Part shown: in pieces, positions 28,075 through 35,445 of the stretch
How the letters are laid out: each line of letters begins with the position of its first letter
Position numbering within the stretch: position 1 is the first letter of the stretch
From: DASUBV01 sp963725175
GTDB taxonomy: Bacteria; Actinomycetota; Actinomycetes; Streptosporangiales; Streptosporangiaceae
Assembly: GCA_963725175.1 (NCBI GenBank)
Contig: CAVRXH010000006.1
Span: forward strand, 496,001-560,000
Direction of reading: 5' to 3'
Length of the DNA stretch: 64,000 nt
Program-made: the position numbers and the translations under genes
The notes under the pieces: model-generated
What the model was told of the DNA's origin: nothing
Seen by the model: the letters and a program-made list of their open reading frames with translations, nothing else
Database searches by the model: none

Positions 28075-28310
28075 CCGGCGCTCCCGTCGAGCAGCGGCGA
28101 GTAACCAGGGACGGCCGAATGCTATCGGAGGGCCAGGCTGCGGCTAGACCTGGTGCGGCAGCGATGCGCCGTGCTGGCCGGGGCGCTGAGGGCTGGCGGC
28201 CTGCCGTGGCGCGCGGCGGGTCGTCACCCGCGACCCGTTCTCAGGCGTCTTACTGGAGAAATCACGCCAGATCGCGCCGGCTCGGCGCAGCAGAGGGGAC
28301 CCCGTTTCGC

Positions 28311-29750
28311 ATGGGACGACGTATCGCGCTGGTCATCACGGCATGCGGTCTTGCGCTGATCACGGCGTGCGGCGCCAGTAGCGGCAGCGGCTTAGGGCAG
28401 GGCAGCTCGCCCGCGGCCGGGACGACCCGCGGCAGTTCTCCATCGGCATCGATGGCCGCTGGCACGGCCAGCGCGCCGCCGCCGGGCCAGGCCACCGCCC
28501 CGGCACCGGGGACCACGCTGGCCTCCGTCCAGGGCGAGGGGCGCGTCAACGTCATCTCCAACCTGCAGGGTCGGGGTTTCACCGTCGTGGACAGCCTGCT
28601 GGACGGCGACCAGGACGAGTCGTACTTGCAGGCCTACGACGCGGCGGGCAACGCGCTCGCGAAGCTCCCGCCCGGCTCCCTCACGGGCGAGTGCGGCGCG
28701 GCAGATGTCATCAACAGCAAGGGCCGCCTGCTCATTGCCGAGAAGGTCATCCATCACGACGCGCAGGGCATCCAGCCCGCCAGCGACACCCTGACCATGA
28801 CCGCCTACGACGCCGCTACCGGCGCCCAGGTCTGGACGGCCACCCTCGACAACCGCGACGAGAACGGCATTGACTGCACCGCCTACGACGGCGACCTCGG
28901 TGACCAGGCGAATGGGGACACGACGTTCACCAGCACGGTCAACGGCCAGTGGGGCGTCTATCAGCCCGACGACACCTACGACCTGTCGCATTCGGTGGCG
29001 ATCGACCTGACCACTGGCAAGACGTACCCGCGACCCGGCCTGTACGGGGCGCTGGGCAACTACGTCGCGGTCGCGAAGATGTCCAACTTCCTGCACTCGC
29101 CCGTCAGGCTGACGCTGATGACGCCGGGCTCGTGGGTCGCCCACGGCACGCTGACACTGGGCGACAGCGGCATGTTCGAGGAGATCCCCGGCCCGTACAA
29201 CCCGACGCTGGTGACGTCCGGCGCCCAGTTCCCGACCAACGACGTCACCGACCCGACCTCGGCGGTCATCACGCCGGACGCCAGCACGCTGATCGGGGTG
29301 CGCGGCAACTACGATCAGGGCGAGCCCACGACGACGGTGGCCTACTCCCTGCCATCGATGCGGAAGCTCTGGTCCATCCCGACGCCGAAGTACTACACCG
29401 ACAGCGTGGCAAGCATCAGCAACTCGGTCGTGGTGCTCGCCAGGCAGCGGAACGACGGCGACGGCGTCACCCGCCTGATGGCCCTGAGCACCCAGTCCGG
29501 TGCCAAGGTCTGGCAGCAGAACATCAAGGTCAGCGTCTCGGTCTGCGCCCTTACCAGCTCCCAGCTCGTGCTCCTGGTCAACGATCAGCTGGCATTCCTG
29601 AACGCCAGCACCGGGGTGCAGACCTCCTACCAGGCCGACAGCACCCAGGACGGCTCCGGCGACGACACCTGCCCCGACGTGCTGGCCGGCGGCGTATCGG
29701 GCGTCGGCGTGAACAGCGACAACACCGTCATCCAGCTCGCGACTCCGTAG
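28311..29750 (+). CDS. Secreted lipoprotein with a PQQ-like beta-propeller
   Basis: The 479-residue protein starts at ATG 28311, with GAGGGG about twelve bases upstream. The lipobox LITACGAS predicts lipidation near residue 20. A Ser/Ala/Pro-rich linker of about 55 residues follows. The rest has blade-like motifs such as YDAATGAQVWTATLDNRDEN and LSTQSGAKVWQQNIK, as in PQQ-like or WD-type propellers. Enzyme activity is not evident; an extracellular scaffold or binding role is more likely. It ends 55 bp before the convergent thiolase, with a hairpin between. Confidence 0.75.
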   Translation: MGRRIALVITACGLALITACGASSGSGLGQGSSPAAGTTRGSSPSASMAAGTASAPPPGQATAPAPGTTLASVQGEGRVNVISNLQGRGFTVVDSLLDGDQDESYLQAYDAAGNALAKLPPGSLTGECGAADVINSKGRLLIAEKVIHHDAQGIQPASDTLTMTAYDAATGAQVWTATLDNRDENGIDCTAYDGDLGDQANGDTTFTSTVNGQWGVYQPDDTYDLSHSVAIDLTTGKTYPRPGLYGALGNYVAVAKMSNFLHSPVRLTLMTPGSWVAHGTLTLGDSGMFEEIPGPYNPTLVTSGAQFPTNDVTDPTSAVITPDASTLIGVRGNYDQGEPTTTVAYSLPSMRKLWSIPTPKYYTDSVASISNSVVVLARQRNDGDGVTRLMALSTQSGAKVWQQNIKVSVSVCALTSSQLVLLVNDQLAFLNASTGVQTSYQADSTQDGSGDDTCPDVLAGGVSGVGVNSDNTVIQLATP

Positions 29751-29786
29751 GCCCGGGCTGCTAGACGGGGCCGCGGGACCAGGCGG

Positions 29787-29809
29787 CTAGGCCGGGCCGG
29801 CTGGCCTAG
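29787..29809. terminator. Hairpin at the thiolase stop, convergent junction
   Basis: CTAGGCC (29787-29793) pairs with GGCCTAG (29803-29809) over a nine-base loop. The thiolase stop (29806-29808) is inside the stem, the same design as at 7049-7075. Confidence 0.5.
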
Positions 29810-31008
29810 GCGGCCGCCCACAGCGCGGCGATGCCCTGGCCGACGCCGATGCACATGCTGGCCGCCGCCCTGGCGGCGCCGCGGCGGCGCATCTCGTGCA
29901 GCACCGTGGTGGTGATCCGCGCGCCGGAGCAGCCGAGCGGGTGGCCGATCGAGATGGCGCCGCCGTTCACGTTGACCCGCTCGGGATCGAGCTTGAGCTC
30001 ATCGACGACGGCCACCGCCTGCGCCGCGAACGCCTCGTTGACCTCCACCAGGTCCACCTGGTCCAGCGACCAGCCCGCCCTGGCCAGCGCCCTGCCCACG
30101 GCGGGGACGGGGCCGATGCCCATGTAGTCGGGATGCACCCCGGCCGTCGCGGTGCCCACGTACCTGGCCAGCGGGGTCGCCCCGGCCGCCGTCATGGCCT
30201 GCTCGGACATCAGCAGCAGCCCGGCCGCGCCGTCGTTGAGCGGCGAGGAGTTCCCGCCGGTCACCGTGCCGTCCTTGCGGAACGCGGGCCGCTTGGCGGA
30301 AAGCTCACCCAGGGTCATCGCCGGGTCGATGCACTCGTCGGCGGTGACCTCGCTGGCAGCCGCGCCGCGCCCGCCCGGCACCGTGACGGGGATCAGCTCG
30401 GCATCGAAATGACCCGCGGCGGCCGCCGCGGCCGCGCGCTGGTGGCTGGTCAGCGCGAACTGGTCCTGCCGGTCGCGGCCGACGCCGTACTTCGCGGCCA
30501 CGTTCTCCGCCGTCTCGCCGAGGGTGATCGGCGGGTACAGCTGCTTCATCAGCGGGCTGACCAGCCGCCAGCCCAGCCGGGTATCGGCCAGCCCGGCGTC
30601 GCGCGCCCAGGCCGACTCGGCCCTGGGCAGCACGAAAGGCGCCCTGGTCATCGACTCGGCCCCGCCGGCGATGCAGATGTCCAGCTCGCCCGCGGCGATG
30701 GCGCGGGCGCCGGCCGAGATGGCCTCCATGCCAGAGCCGCAGAGCCGGTTGACCGTGGCGCCGGGGATCTCGACCGGCAGGCCGGCCAGCAGCACGCCCA
30801 TCCGGGCGACGTTCCTGTTGTCCTCGCCCGCCTGATTGGCGGCGCCCCAGTAAACGTCGTCGATGGTGGCCGGGTCGAGCCAGGAGTTGCGCGCCAGCAG
30901 GGCCCGCAGCACCTCGGCGGTCAGGTGGTCGGGCCGCACGCCCGACAGCGACCCCTTGATCTTCCCGATCGGCGTCCGGCAGGCATCGACGGCAAACACC
31001 GCAGGCAT
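29806..31008 (-). CDS. Thiolase (acetyl-CoA C-acyltransferase)
   Basis: The 400-residue protein has all thiolase catalytic motifs: NRLCGSGMEA (nucleophilic Cys near 90), VNVNGGAISIGHPLGCSGAR (catalytic His) and CIGVGQG (second Cys). Full length and the GAESM motif place it with FadA/PcaF-type degradative thiolases, which cleave 3-oxoacyl-CoA with CoA. The exact chain-length or beta-ketoadipyl preference cannot be told. GAGGA lies upstream of ATG 31008. No other beta-oxidation gene is nearby. Confidence 0.93.
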   Translation of the reverse strand: MPAVFAVDACRTPIGKIKGSLSGVRPDHLTAEVLRALLARNSWLDPATIDDVYWGAANQAGEDNRNVARMGVLLAGLPVEIPGATVNRLCGSGMEAISAGARAIAAGELDICIAGGAESMTRAPFVLPRAESAWARDAGLADTRLGWRLVSPLMKQLYPPITLGETAENVAAKYGVGRDRQDQFALTSHQRAAAAAAAGHFDAELIPVTVPGGRGAAASEVTADECIDPAMTLGELSAKRPAFRKDGTVTGGNSSPLNDGAAGLLLMSEQAMTAAGATPLARYVGTATAGVHPDYMGIGPVPAVGRALARAGWSLDQVDLVEVNEAFAAQAVAVVDELKLDPERVNVNGGAISIGHPLGCSGARITTTVLHEMRRRGAARAAASMCIGVGQGIAALWAAA

Positions 31009-31144
31009 GGCACCATCCTCGCTGTCACGAAACTAGCTGCGCCAAGCCAGACACTACCCGCCACCCCGCCCCCACCCCAGCCGCCCGCCACCGCCCCAGC
31101 CACTGGCTTCTTGCTGTTATCAATGATCTTGAGGTTCGCTAACG

Positions 31145-31198
31145 GCAGTGAACCCACTTCTACTGTCATTACAGCGACAGTAGAAGTGGGTTCACTGC
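31145..31198. repeat. 23-bp perfect inverted repeat, strong hairpin
   Basis: The arms at 31145-31167 and 31176-31198 are perfectly complementary over 23 bp and leave an eight-base loop, ATTACAGC. The arm core is AACCCACTTCTACTGTC. It sits in a comparatively AT-rich island between the thiolase gene and the repeat tract, in a 622-bp stretch (31009-31630) without a supported gene. No transposase is nearby. A terminator, a small RNA or a miniature mobile element are all possible. Confidence 0.7.
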
Positions 31199-31320
31199 TG
31201 TATCCGCAGGCTGGACATTTGGGGCCGGCCGGATAGGGGTGGGCGGTGGGGGCGCGGGCCGCCGGGCCGGGGCTGAGAGCCGGGCACAGGGGCTAGGGCA
31301 GGGGGAAGAGGGCGCAGCCA

Positions 31321-31625
31321 GGGCCGCCATGGCGCGGGCGGGCTGGCTGGCACGGGCGGGCGGGCTGGCTGGCACGGGCGGGCGGGCTGGCTGGCACGGG
31401 CGGGCTGGCTGGCACGGGCGGGCTGGCTGGCGCGGGCAGGCTGGCTGGCGCGGGCGCGGGCGCGGGCTGGCGGGCGGGCGCGGGCTGGCGGGCGGGCGCG
31501 GGCTGGCGGGCGGGCGCGGGCTGGCGGGCGGGCGCGGGCTGGCGGGCGGGCGCGGGCTGGCGGGCGGGCGGGCGCGGGCTGGCGGGCGGGCGCGGGCTGG
31601 CGGGCGGGCTGGCGCGGGAGGCGGG
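31321..31625. repeat. GC-rich minisatellite tract
   Basis: The first half (about 31330-31445) repeats GGGCGGGCTGGCTGGCAC-type units; the second (about 31446-31612) is an 18-bp GGCGCGGGCTGGCGGGCG unit in at least six near-exact copies with two phase slips. The plus strand is strongly G-rich with many GGG runs, which could form G-quadruplexes. It lies just beyond the 3' end of the acyl carrier protein gene. Confidence 0.8.
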
Positions 31626-31630
31626 CCCGG

Positions 31631-32002
31631 TCAGGGCGGCGGGAGGCGGGGGGTGATGAACGCGGTGAGGGCGGCGAGGCTGGCGAGGCTGTCCAGGTTC
31701 AGGTCCTCGGCGGCGACGTCCACGCCCAGCTCGGCGCGGACCTGCCGCAGCAGCAGCGTGCCGGTCAGCGAGTCCAGGCCGACCCCGGCGCCGAATAGCG
31801 GCAGATCCGCCGGGATACCGGCCAGCTCGGACCGCCCGGTGACCCTGGCCAGCAGGTCGCGGAGCGCGGCGAGCACGCCAGCCGGATCGCGCGCGGCAGG
31901 CTGGCCGCCACTCGCGCCGGGGCTTGTCGTGCCCGGGCCGCTCGTGCCCGGGCCGCTCGTGCCAGGGCCGCTCGTGCCGGGCCCGGCTCCGGGGCCGGTC
32001 AT
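31631..32002 (-). CDS. Acyl carrier protein
   Basis: The 123-residue protein has a C-terminal ACP domain with the phosphopantetheine site GVGLDSLTG (Ser78), and helices RDLLARVTG and LDSLASLAALTAFI. The first 35 residues are an unusual Gly/Pro/Ser/Thr repeat (TSGPG units) encoded by four 15-bp DNA repeats, probably a flexible tether. The start overlaps the FkbH-like gene by four bases. With an FkbH partner in the same operon it is expected to carry a glyceryl-type C3 unit rather than serve primary fatty acid synthesis. Confidence 0.85.
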   Translation of the reverse strand: MTGPGAGPGTSGPGTSGPGTSGPGTTSPGASGGQPAARDPAGVLAALRDLLARVTGRSELAGIPADLPLFGAGVGLDSLTGTLLLRQVRAELGVDVAAEDLNLDSLASLAALTAFITPRLPPP

Positions 32003-33066
32003 GGCCGGTTCTCCGCGGCTGCCGTGACCGCCCAGCCGGGAAGCGCTGGCAGCGGCTCGCACAGCCGGCGGGAAAAGACCGCCTGCTCCCCCGCCGCCGG
32101 CAGCGGCCCGGCGGCGCGGAACCCGGCGGCGGCCAGGGCCAGCCGCAGCGGCACGTTCGCGTCGCTGATGACGCACGGCACCAGCAGCCCGGCCGCGCTG
32201 TGCGCGGCGGCCTCGGCGCACAGCCAGGCAAGCAGGGCGTCCAGCACGCCCCGGCCGAGTGCCCGGCAGGACATCATCAGCAGCGGCACCCGCCAGGGCC
32301 GCGAGCCGTCCGCGACCCCGCCGGCCCGGACGCCCTCGATCACGACCCCGCCCACCAGGCCGTCGTCGCCGAACCGGTCGCTCAGCCAGGCCGCCGCCAG
32401 CAGCTGGCGGGGCGCGCGCAGCGCGGCCGCGAGCGCGTCCCTGCTCACCGGCTCGCCGGCCGAGTTGAACTGGCGCGTGCGGGCCGACAGCTCGTGCAGC
32501 CGGTCCAGGTCGGCCTCGGCGGCCCGGCCGATCGTCACCACGGTGCCGGCGTAGCGCAGGAACTCATCCCGCGACCCGGCGAACTCGCTCGCCTCCTGCT
32601 GCCGCACCCGGCGCTGGGCATACAGCTCGCCGCGCCTGCGGCCCTCGGCGGTCAGCACCGCCGGGCTGAACTCGGGCCAGCCGGGCGCCTCGGCCGCATC
32701 CTCCGGGGTGAGCACGAGCACCTGCGGGAGCGCGGCCGCCACCTGGGCCCGTTCCATCATGTCGTCATCCACGAAGGCGACCGTGCCGGCGCCGATGCCC
32801 AGGTCGGCGGCGATCCGGGAGATGGCGGCCGACTTGTCGCCCCAGCCGCACTCGGCGGCGGCGAACGGCAGGCCGGTGACCTGACCCACGTACTCGGCGG
32901 CCTCCGGCGGGTTCTTGCTGGCCAGGGCGTTCAGGATGCCGCGCTCGCCCAGCTCGCGGGCGACCGCGACCAGCTCAGGGTCGGGCCGCGGCGGCTGCCC
33001 GGCGGACTCCAGGTAGGTCCCGGTGAGCAGGGTGTTGTCGATATCCCAGATCACGCACTTGATCAC
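31999..33066 (-). CDS. FkbH-like HAD-IIIC phosphatase/transferase
   Basis: The 355-residue protein begins KCVIWDIDNTLLTGTYLE, with the DxDxT catalytic motif at Asp8/Asp10. ALASKNPPEAAEYV and FVDDDMMERAQV supply the other HAD motifs. The C-terminal half (from about 170) has a GNAT-like fold, as in FkbH proteins. In polyketide pathways FkbH proteins take 1,3-bisphosphoglycerate, dephosphorylate it and load glyceryl onto an ACP. An ACP gene overlaps directly downstream, which supports that role. It lacks the extra N-terminal region of longer FkbH proteins. Confidence 0.85.
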   Translation of the reverse strand: MIKCVIWDIDNTLLTGTYLESAGQPPRPDPELVAVARELGERGILNALASKNPPEAAEYVGQVTGLPFAAAECGWGDKSAAISRIAADLGIGAGTVAFVDDDMMERAQVAAALPQVLVLTPEDAAEAPGWPEFSPAVLTAEGRRRGELYAQRRVRQQEASEFAGSRDEFLRYAGTVVTIGRAAEADLDRLHELSARTRQFNSAGEPVSRDALAAALRAPRQLLAAAWLSDRFGDDGLVGGVVIEGVRAGGVADGSRPWRVPLLMMSCRALGRGVLDALLAWLCAEAAAHSAAGLLVPCVISDANVPLRLALAAAGFRAAGPLPAAGEQAVFSRRLCEPLPALPGWAVTAAAENRP

Positions 33067-33560
33067 GAGGCGGGCTCTCCGGCGGGCTGGCGTCGTTCCA
33101 TGGTCAGGTGCGCGGCGGTGAAGCCGAACTTGCGGTACAGCGCGCGCATGCCGAGGTTGCCGGCGTGCACCTTGCCGGTGAGCTGGGTCATGCCGCCGGC
33201 GTCGGCGGCCTCCAGAACGGCGCGCATCAGCAGGTCGCCGAGCAGCGGCCTGGCCGGCCCGGCCACGACCGCCAGCGACCGGAAGTTGCCGTACCTGGCC
33301 CCGGTCAGCGAGTTGGTCCTGGCCGAGAGCCAGGCCCAGCCGAGCGCGGTGTCCGGCTCGTCGACGGCGGCAGCGACCAGGGTGACCTCACCGGGCTTGC
33401 CGAGCGCGCCGCCGACGCGGCGCCGGTGCAGCGCCGGGTCGGTGATCGCCTCGTCGCCGAAGGAGACCACGGCGATGTCGATCTCGAACCCGACCAGGGC
33501 GTCCAGGTCACTCTCCCTGGCATCCCTGACCAGGAACTCGCCACCCACGACCTCGCTCAC
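33063..33560 (-). CDS. GNAT-family acyltransferase
   Basis: The 165-residue protein is a single GNAT domain: FLVRDARESDLDALV at the start, a beta-4/5 region with RSLAVVAGPARPLLGDLLMRAVL as the acyl-CoA loop, and NLGMRALYRKFGF near the end. It overlaps the genes on both sides by four bases. In this operon it could transfer an acyl group, perhaps from the ACP, to a polyamine amine; this is inferred from context, not from sequence. Confidence 0.82.
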   Translation of the reverse strand: MSEVVGGEFLVRDARESDLDALVGFEIDIAVVSFGDEAITDPALHRRRVGGALGKPGEVTLVAAAVDEPDTALGWAWLSARTNSLTGARYGNFRSLAVVAGPARPLLGDLLMRAVLEAADAGGMTQLTGKVHAGNLGMRALYRKFGFTAAHLTMERRQPAGEPAS

Positions 33561-34483
33561 CCCGCTGTGCCCTCCGCTCCGGATTCCTTAACTGCCGCGT
33601 CAACTGCCGCGTCCCGCGGCCCGCGCGCCGTCAGCGGCAGCGGCCGGAACACCGTACCGCCGCACTCCGGGCAGCCGGCCTCCTGGAGCAGCGCGATCCG
33701 CTCCCAGCGTGCGCCGGGGCCGACCTCATGCACGGCCCGGCAGGAGGCGCACCGGTACGGCCTGGTCACCGTCGAGCGGCCGGACGCGCTGTACAGGTCG
33801 CCGTCGTAGGCACCCTCGATCAGCGGCGCGGCGGCCGGGGTGCTGCGCAGGTGGTACAGGTGGCTGGTGCCGCCGAGGGTGCCGGCCCCGACATAGTCGT
33901 TGAAGTTCGGCAGCAGCGCCCGCGTGGCCAGTCCCATCTCGGCGATGGCGAGCTGGACCTCGACGGTCTCCCGCGGCCTGCGCGCGCCGAACGAGAAGAA
34001 CACGTGCCGGCCGGGCTGCTCGGCCAGCGCGGTCACGGCGCGGGACAGGAACAGCCGGGCGCCGGCCACCGTGTACGGCGGGTCGGTCAGCACCACGTCG
34101 AACTGCCCGGCCAGCTCAGGCGGCAGCGGCTGGCGCAGGTCGTGCTCGACCAGCTCGACGCGCACCCCGGTGCGGGCGGACTGCTTGCCGATCCAGGCCA
34201 GCACCTCGGGATCGGTGTCCACCACCGTCAGCCTGCGCGCCAGGTGCGGGGTGCCCGACCTGGCCGCCAGGGCCGCGATGGCCACGCTGATCAGGTCGTC
34301 GTCGCCGAGCAGCAGGATCCGCTGGCCGGCCAGCGCGTGCGCGGCGTGCATCCGCAGCACCCGGGCGATCTTGGTCTGCACCGTGCAGTGCGTCTGGTCC
34401 AGCTCGGGCCGGGCCTGCGGGGCGCCGGCGGCGACCTGCTCCAGCTCGTCGGCCAGCCCGGCCAGCTCGTCGCCGACGATCAC
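33557..34483 (-). CDS. bpsA: BpsA-like branched-chain polyamine synthase (aminopropyltransferase)
   Basis: The 308-residue protein matches the catalytic domain of N4-bis(aminopropyl)spermidine synthase: ILLLGDDDLISVAIAAL (about 55-71), a VVDTDPEVLAWI acidic motif, and VVLTDPPYTVAGARLFLSR. Characterised BpsA enzymes move aminopropyl groups from decarboxylated AdoMet onto spermidine. The divergent speD supplies that donor, a strong context match. The C-terminus carries a four-Cys zinc ribbon (CASC...CPEC). The winged-helix part found at the N-terminus of the family is here a separate overlapping gene. The polyamine acceptor is unknown. Confidence 0.85.
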   Translation of the reverse strand: MIVGDELAGLADELEQVAAGAPQARPELDQTHCTVQTKIARVLRMHAAHALAGQRILLLGDDDLISVAIAALAARSGTPHLARRLTVVDTDPEVLAWIGKQSARTGVRVELVEHDLRQPLPPELAGQFDVVLTDPPYTVAGARLFLSRAVTALAEQPGRHVFFSFGARRPRETVEVQLAIAEMGLATRALLPNFNDYVGAGTLGGTSHLYHLRSTPAAAPLIEGAYDGDLYSASGRSTVTRPYRCASCRAVHEVGPGARWERIALLQEAGCPECGGTVFRPLPLTARGPRDAAVDAAVKESGAEGTAG

Positions 34484-34893
34484 GCCGCGCCCCTCGCAGG
34501 CCGGGCAGCCAGGCCGCAGCCGGGGCCCGCGGCGGTGACCGCGGCGCGCCCGGCGGGAGTCAGCCGGACCGGGCGGGTCTTGTCGATCACGCCGCGCTTG
34601 CGCAGCTCGTTGCAGGCGGCGGCGACGATGGGCACGGGCAGCTCGGCCAGCCGGCTGATGTCGCGGACCGCGACGGGCTCGGCGTCGGCCACGGAGGCCA
34701 GGATGTCCCTGACGCCCGCCTCGCCCTCGGCCAGCCCGACCGCGGCGGCGACCTGCGCCACCGCGGCGTCCAGGCCAGCCGCGTCCAGGCCAGCCGCGTC
34801 CAGGGCGCCCGAGTCCAGGTCGGCGTCGTCGGGACCGCCGGGGGCCGGACCAGGGGCGGCCGGACCGGCTGGCAGGCTATCTGGCCAGGGCAT
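34480..34893 (-). CDS. Winged-helix protein, detached N-terminal part of a BpsA-type enzyme
   Basis: The 137-residue protein starts at ATG 34893 with GGGAGG upstream. After an acidic Ala/Gly/Pro N-terminus with a repeated LDAAG motif (15-bp DNA repeats), it has a winged-helix fold: VRDISRLAELPVPIVAAACN, then RGVIDKTRPVRLTPAGRA. Most BpsA-family proteins carry such a domain before the catalytic domain; here its stop overlaps the bpsA start by four bases. It may pair with BpsA as a separate subunit or bind DNA. Confidence 0.7.
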   Translation of the reverse strand: MPWPDSLPAGPAAPGPAPGGPDDADLDSGALDAAGLDAAGLDAAVAQVAAAVGLAEGEAGVRDILASVADAEPVAVRDISRLAELPVPIVAAACNELRKRGVIDKTRPVRLTPAGRAAVTAAGPGCGLAARPARGAA

Positions 34894-34897
34894 ACGG

Positions 34898-34903
34898 TAT
34901 CCT
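34898..34903 (+). promoter_or_regulatory. -10 element of a probable leaderless promoter (speD)
   Basis: TATCCT ends eight bases before GTG 34912. It overlaps the ribosome binding site of the divergent winged-helix gene, whose start is only 18 bp away. Confidence 0.45.
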
Positions 34904-34911
34904 CCCACATC

Positions 34912-35313
34912 GTGCCGGGCATGGACGCAGTGAGCAGCTACGCCGAGCTGAGGCGCCAGGAAGCCACGGCGCCCAAGACTCTGTACGCGGTGGATGGCCG
35001 CTGCACGCCGCAGTCGCCGGTCACCGACGTCGCGGTGCTCACCGGGCTGGCCAGGGCGGCGGTGGACGCCGGCGGCGGGCATGTGCTGGACACCAGCCAC
35101 GTGATCTTCCCGAACGGCGCGATCACGCTGGTGCTGATCCTCGCCGAGTCGCACCTGAGCATCCACACCTGGCCCGAGGAAGACCTGATCGCCATCGACC
35201 TGTTCAGCTGCGGGGCCATCGACGGCCAGGCCGTGCTTGACCGGCTGGCGGGCTCGCTGAAGCTGGCCGAGCTGACGGTCCGCCAGGTCAGCCGGGGCCT
35301 GCCGCACGAGTAA
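34912..35313 (+). CDS. speD: S-adenosylmethionine decarboxylase proenzyme
   Basis: The 133-residue protein contains LAESHLSIHTWPEEDLIAID, the self-cleaving site of prokaryotic SpeD: cleavage between Glu79 and Ser80 turns Ser80 into the pyruvoyl cofactor. Length and motifs fit the class 1B (Thermotoga/Bacillus-type) enzyme. It produces decarboxylated AdoMet, the aminopropyl donor for polyamine synthases such as the divergent BpsA. GTG 34912 is kept as start because a -10-like TATCCT lies just upstream; ATG 34921 is the alternative. No agmatinase, ornithine decarboxylase or speE gene is in the window. Confidence 0.95.
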   Translation: MPGMDAVSSYAELRRQEATAPKTLYAVDGRCTPQSPVTDVAVLTGLARAAVDAGGGHVLDTSHVIFPNGAITLVLILAESHLSIHTWPEEDLIAIDLFSCGAIDGQAVLDRLAGSLKLAELTVRQVSRGLPHE

Positions 35314-35342
35314 CGCCGCACTAGCAAGACAGCACTAGTAAC

Positions 35343-35357
35343 ACTGGCAACGCCAGT
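35343..35357 (+). terminator. Small hairpin after speD
   Basis: ACTGGC-AAC-GCCAGT forms a 6-bp stem 30 bases beyond the speD stop, followed by CTCATT. It could be a weak terminator. Confidence 0.35.
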
Positions 35358-35360
35358 CTC

Positions 35361-35400
35361 ATTAACCGCCTGTTCACCCAGGTGTCACCTCGATGACGGC
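35361..35400 (+). promoter_or_regulatory. PHO-box-like direct repeats (PhoP site)
   Basis: ATTAACC (35361), GTTCACC (35372), TGTCACC (35383) and TGACGGC (35394) follow each other at exactly 11-bp steps. This is the arrangement of the Streptomyces PHO box, with GTTCACC as its consensus unit. It lies 46-85 bp before a phosphate-type transporter gene. Between it and the gene is a perfect palindrome, GTTACGTAAC (35417-35426). Confidence 0.7.
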
Positions 35401-35432
35401 AAATCGTTTGGTAGCCGTTACGTAACAAACCG

Positions 35433-35438
35433 TAGTTT
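35433..35438 (+). promoter_or_regulatory. -10 element of a probable leaderless promoter (MFS gene)
   Basis: TAGTTT ends seven bases before ATG 35446, with no ribosome binding site in between. Confidence 0.4.
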
Positions 35439-35445
35439 CAGCTGC

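Noticed and set aside
31446..31612. CRISPR-like array
   Set aside because: The 18-bp units are contiguous with no unique spacers, and no cas genes are nearby.
31239..32027. Plus-strand protein with repeated GRGLAG motif
   Set aside because: It is a translation of the minisatellite DNA that then runs antisense to the ACP gene; no start signal is seen.
31631..33560. Part of a large polyketide or NRPS cluster
   Set aside because: ACP and FkbH-like genes are present, but no ketosynthase, adenylation or condensation domain lies in the surrounding sequence.
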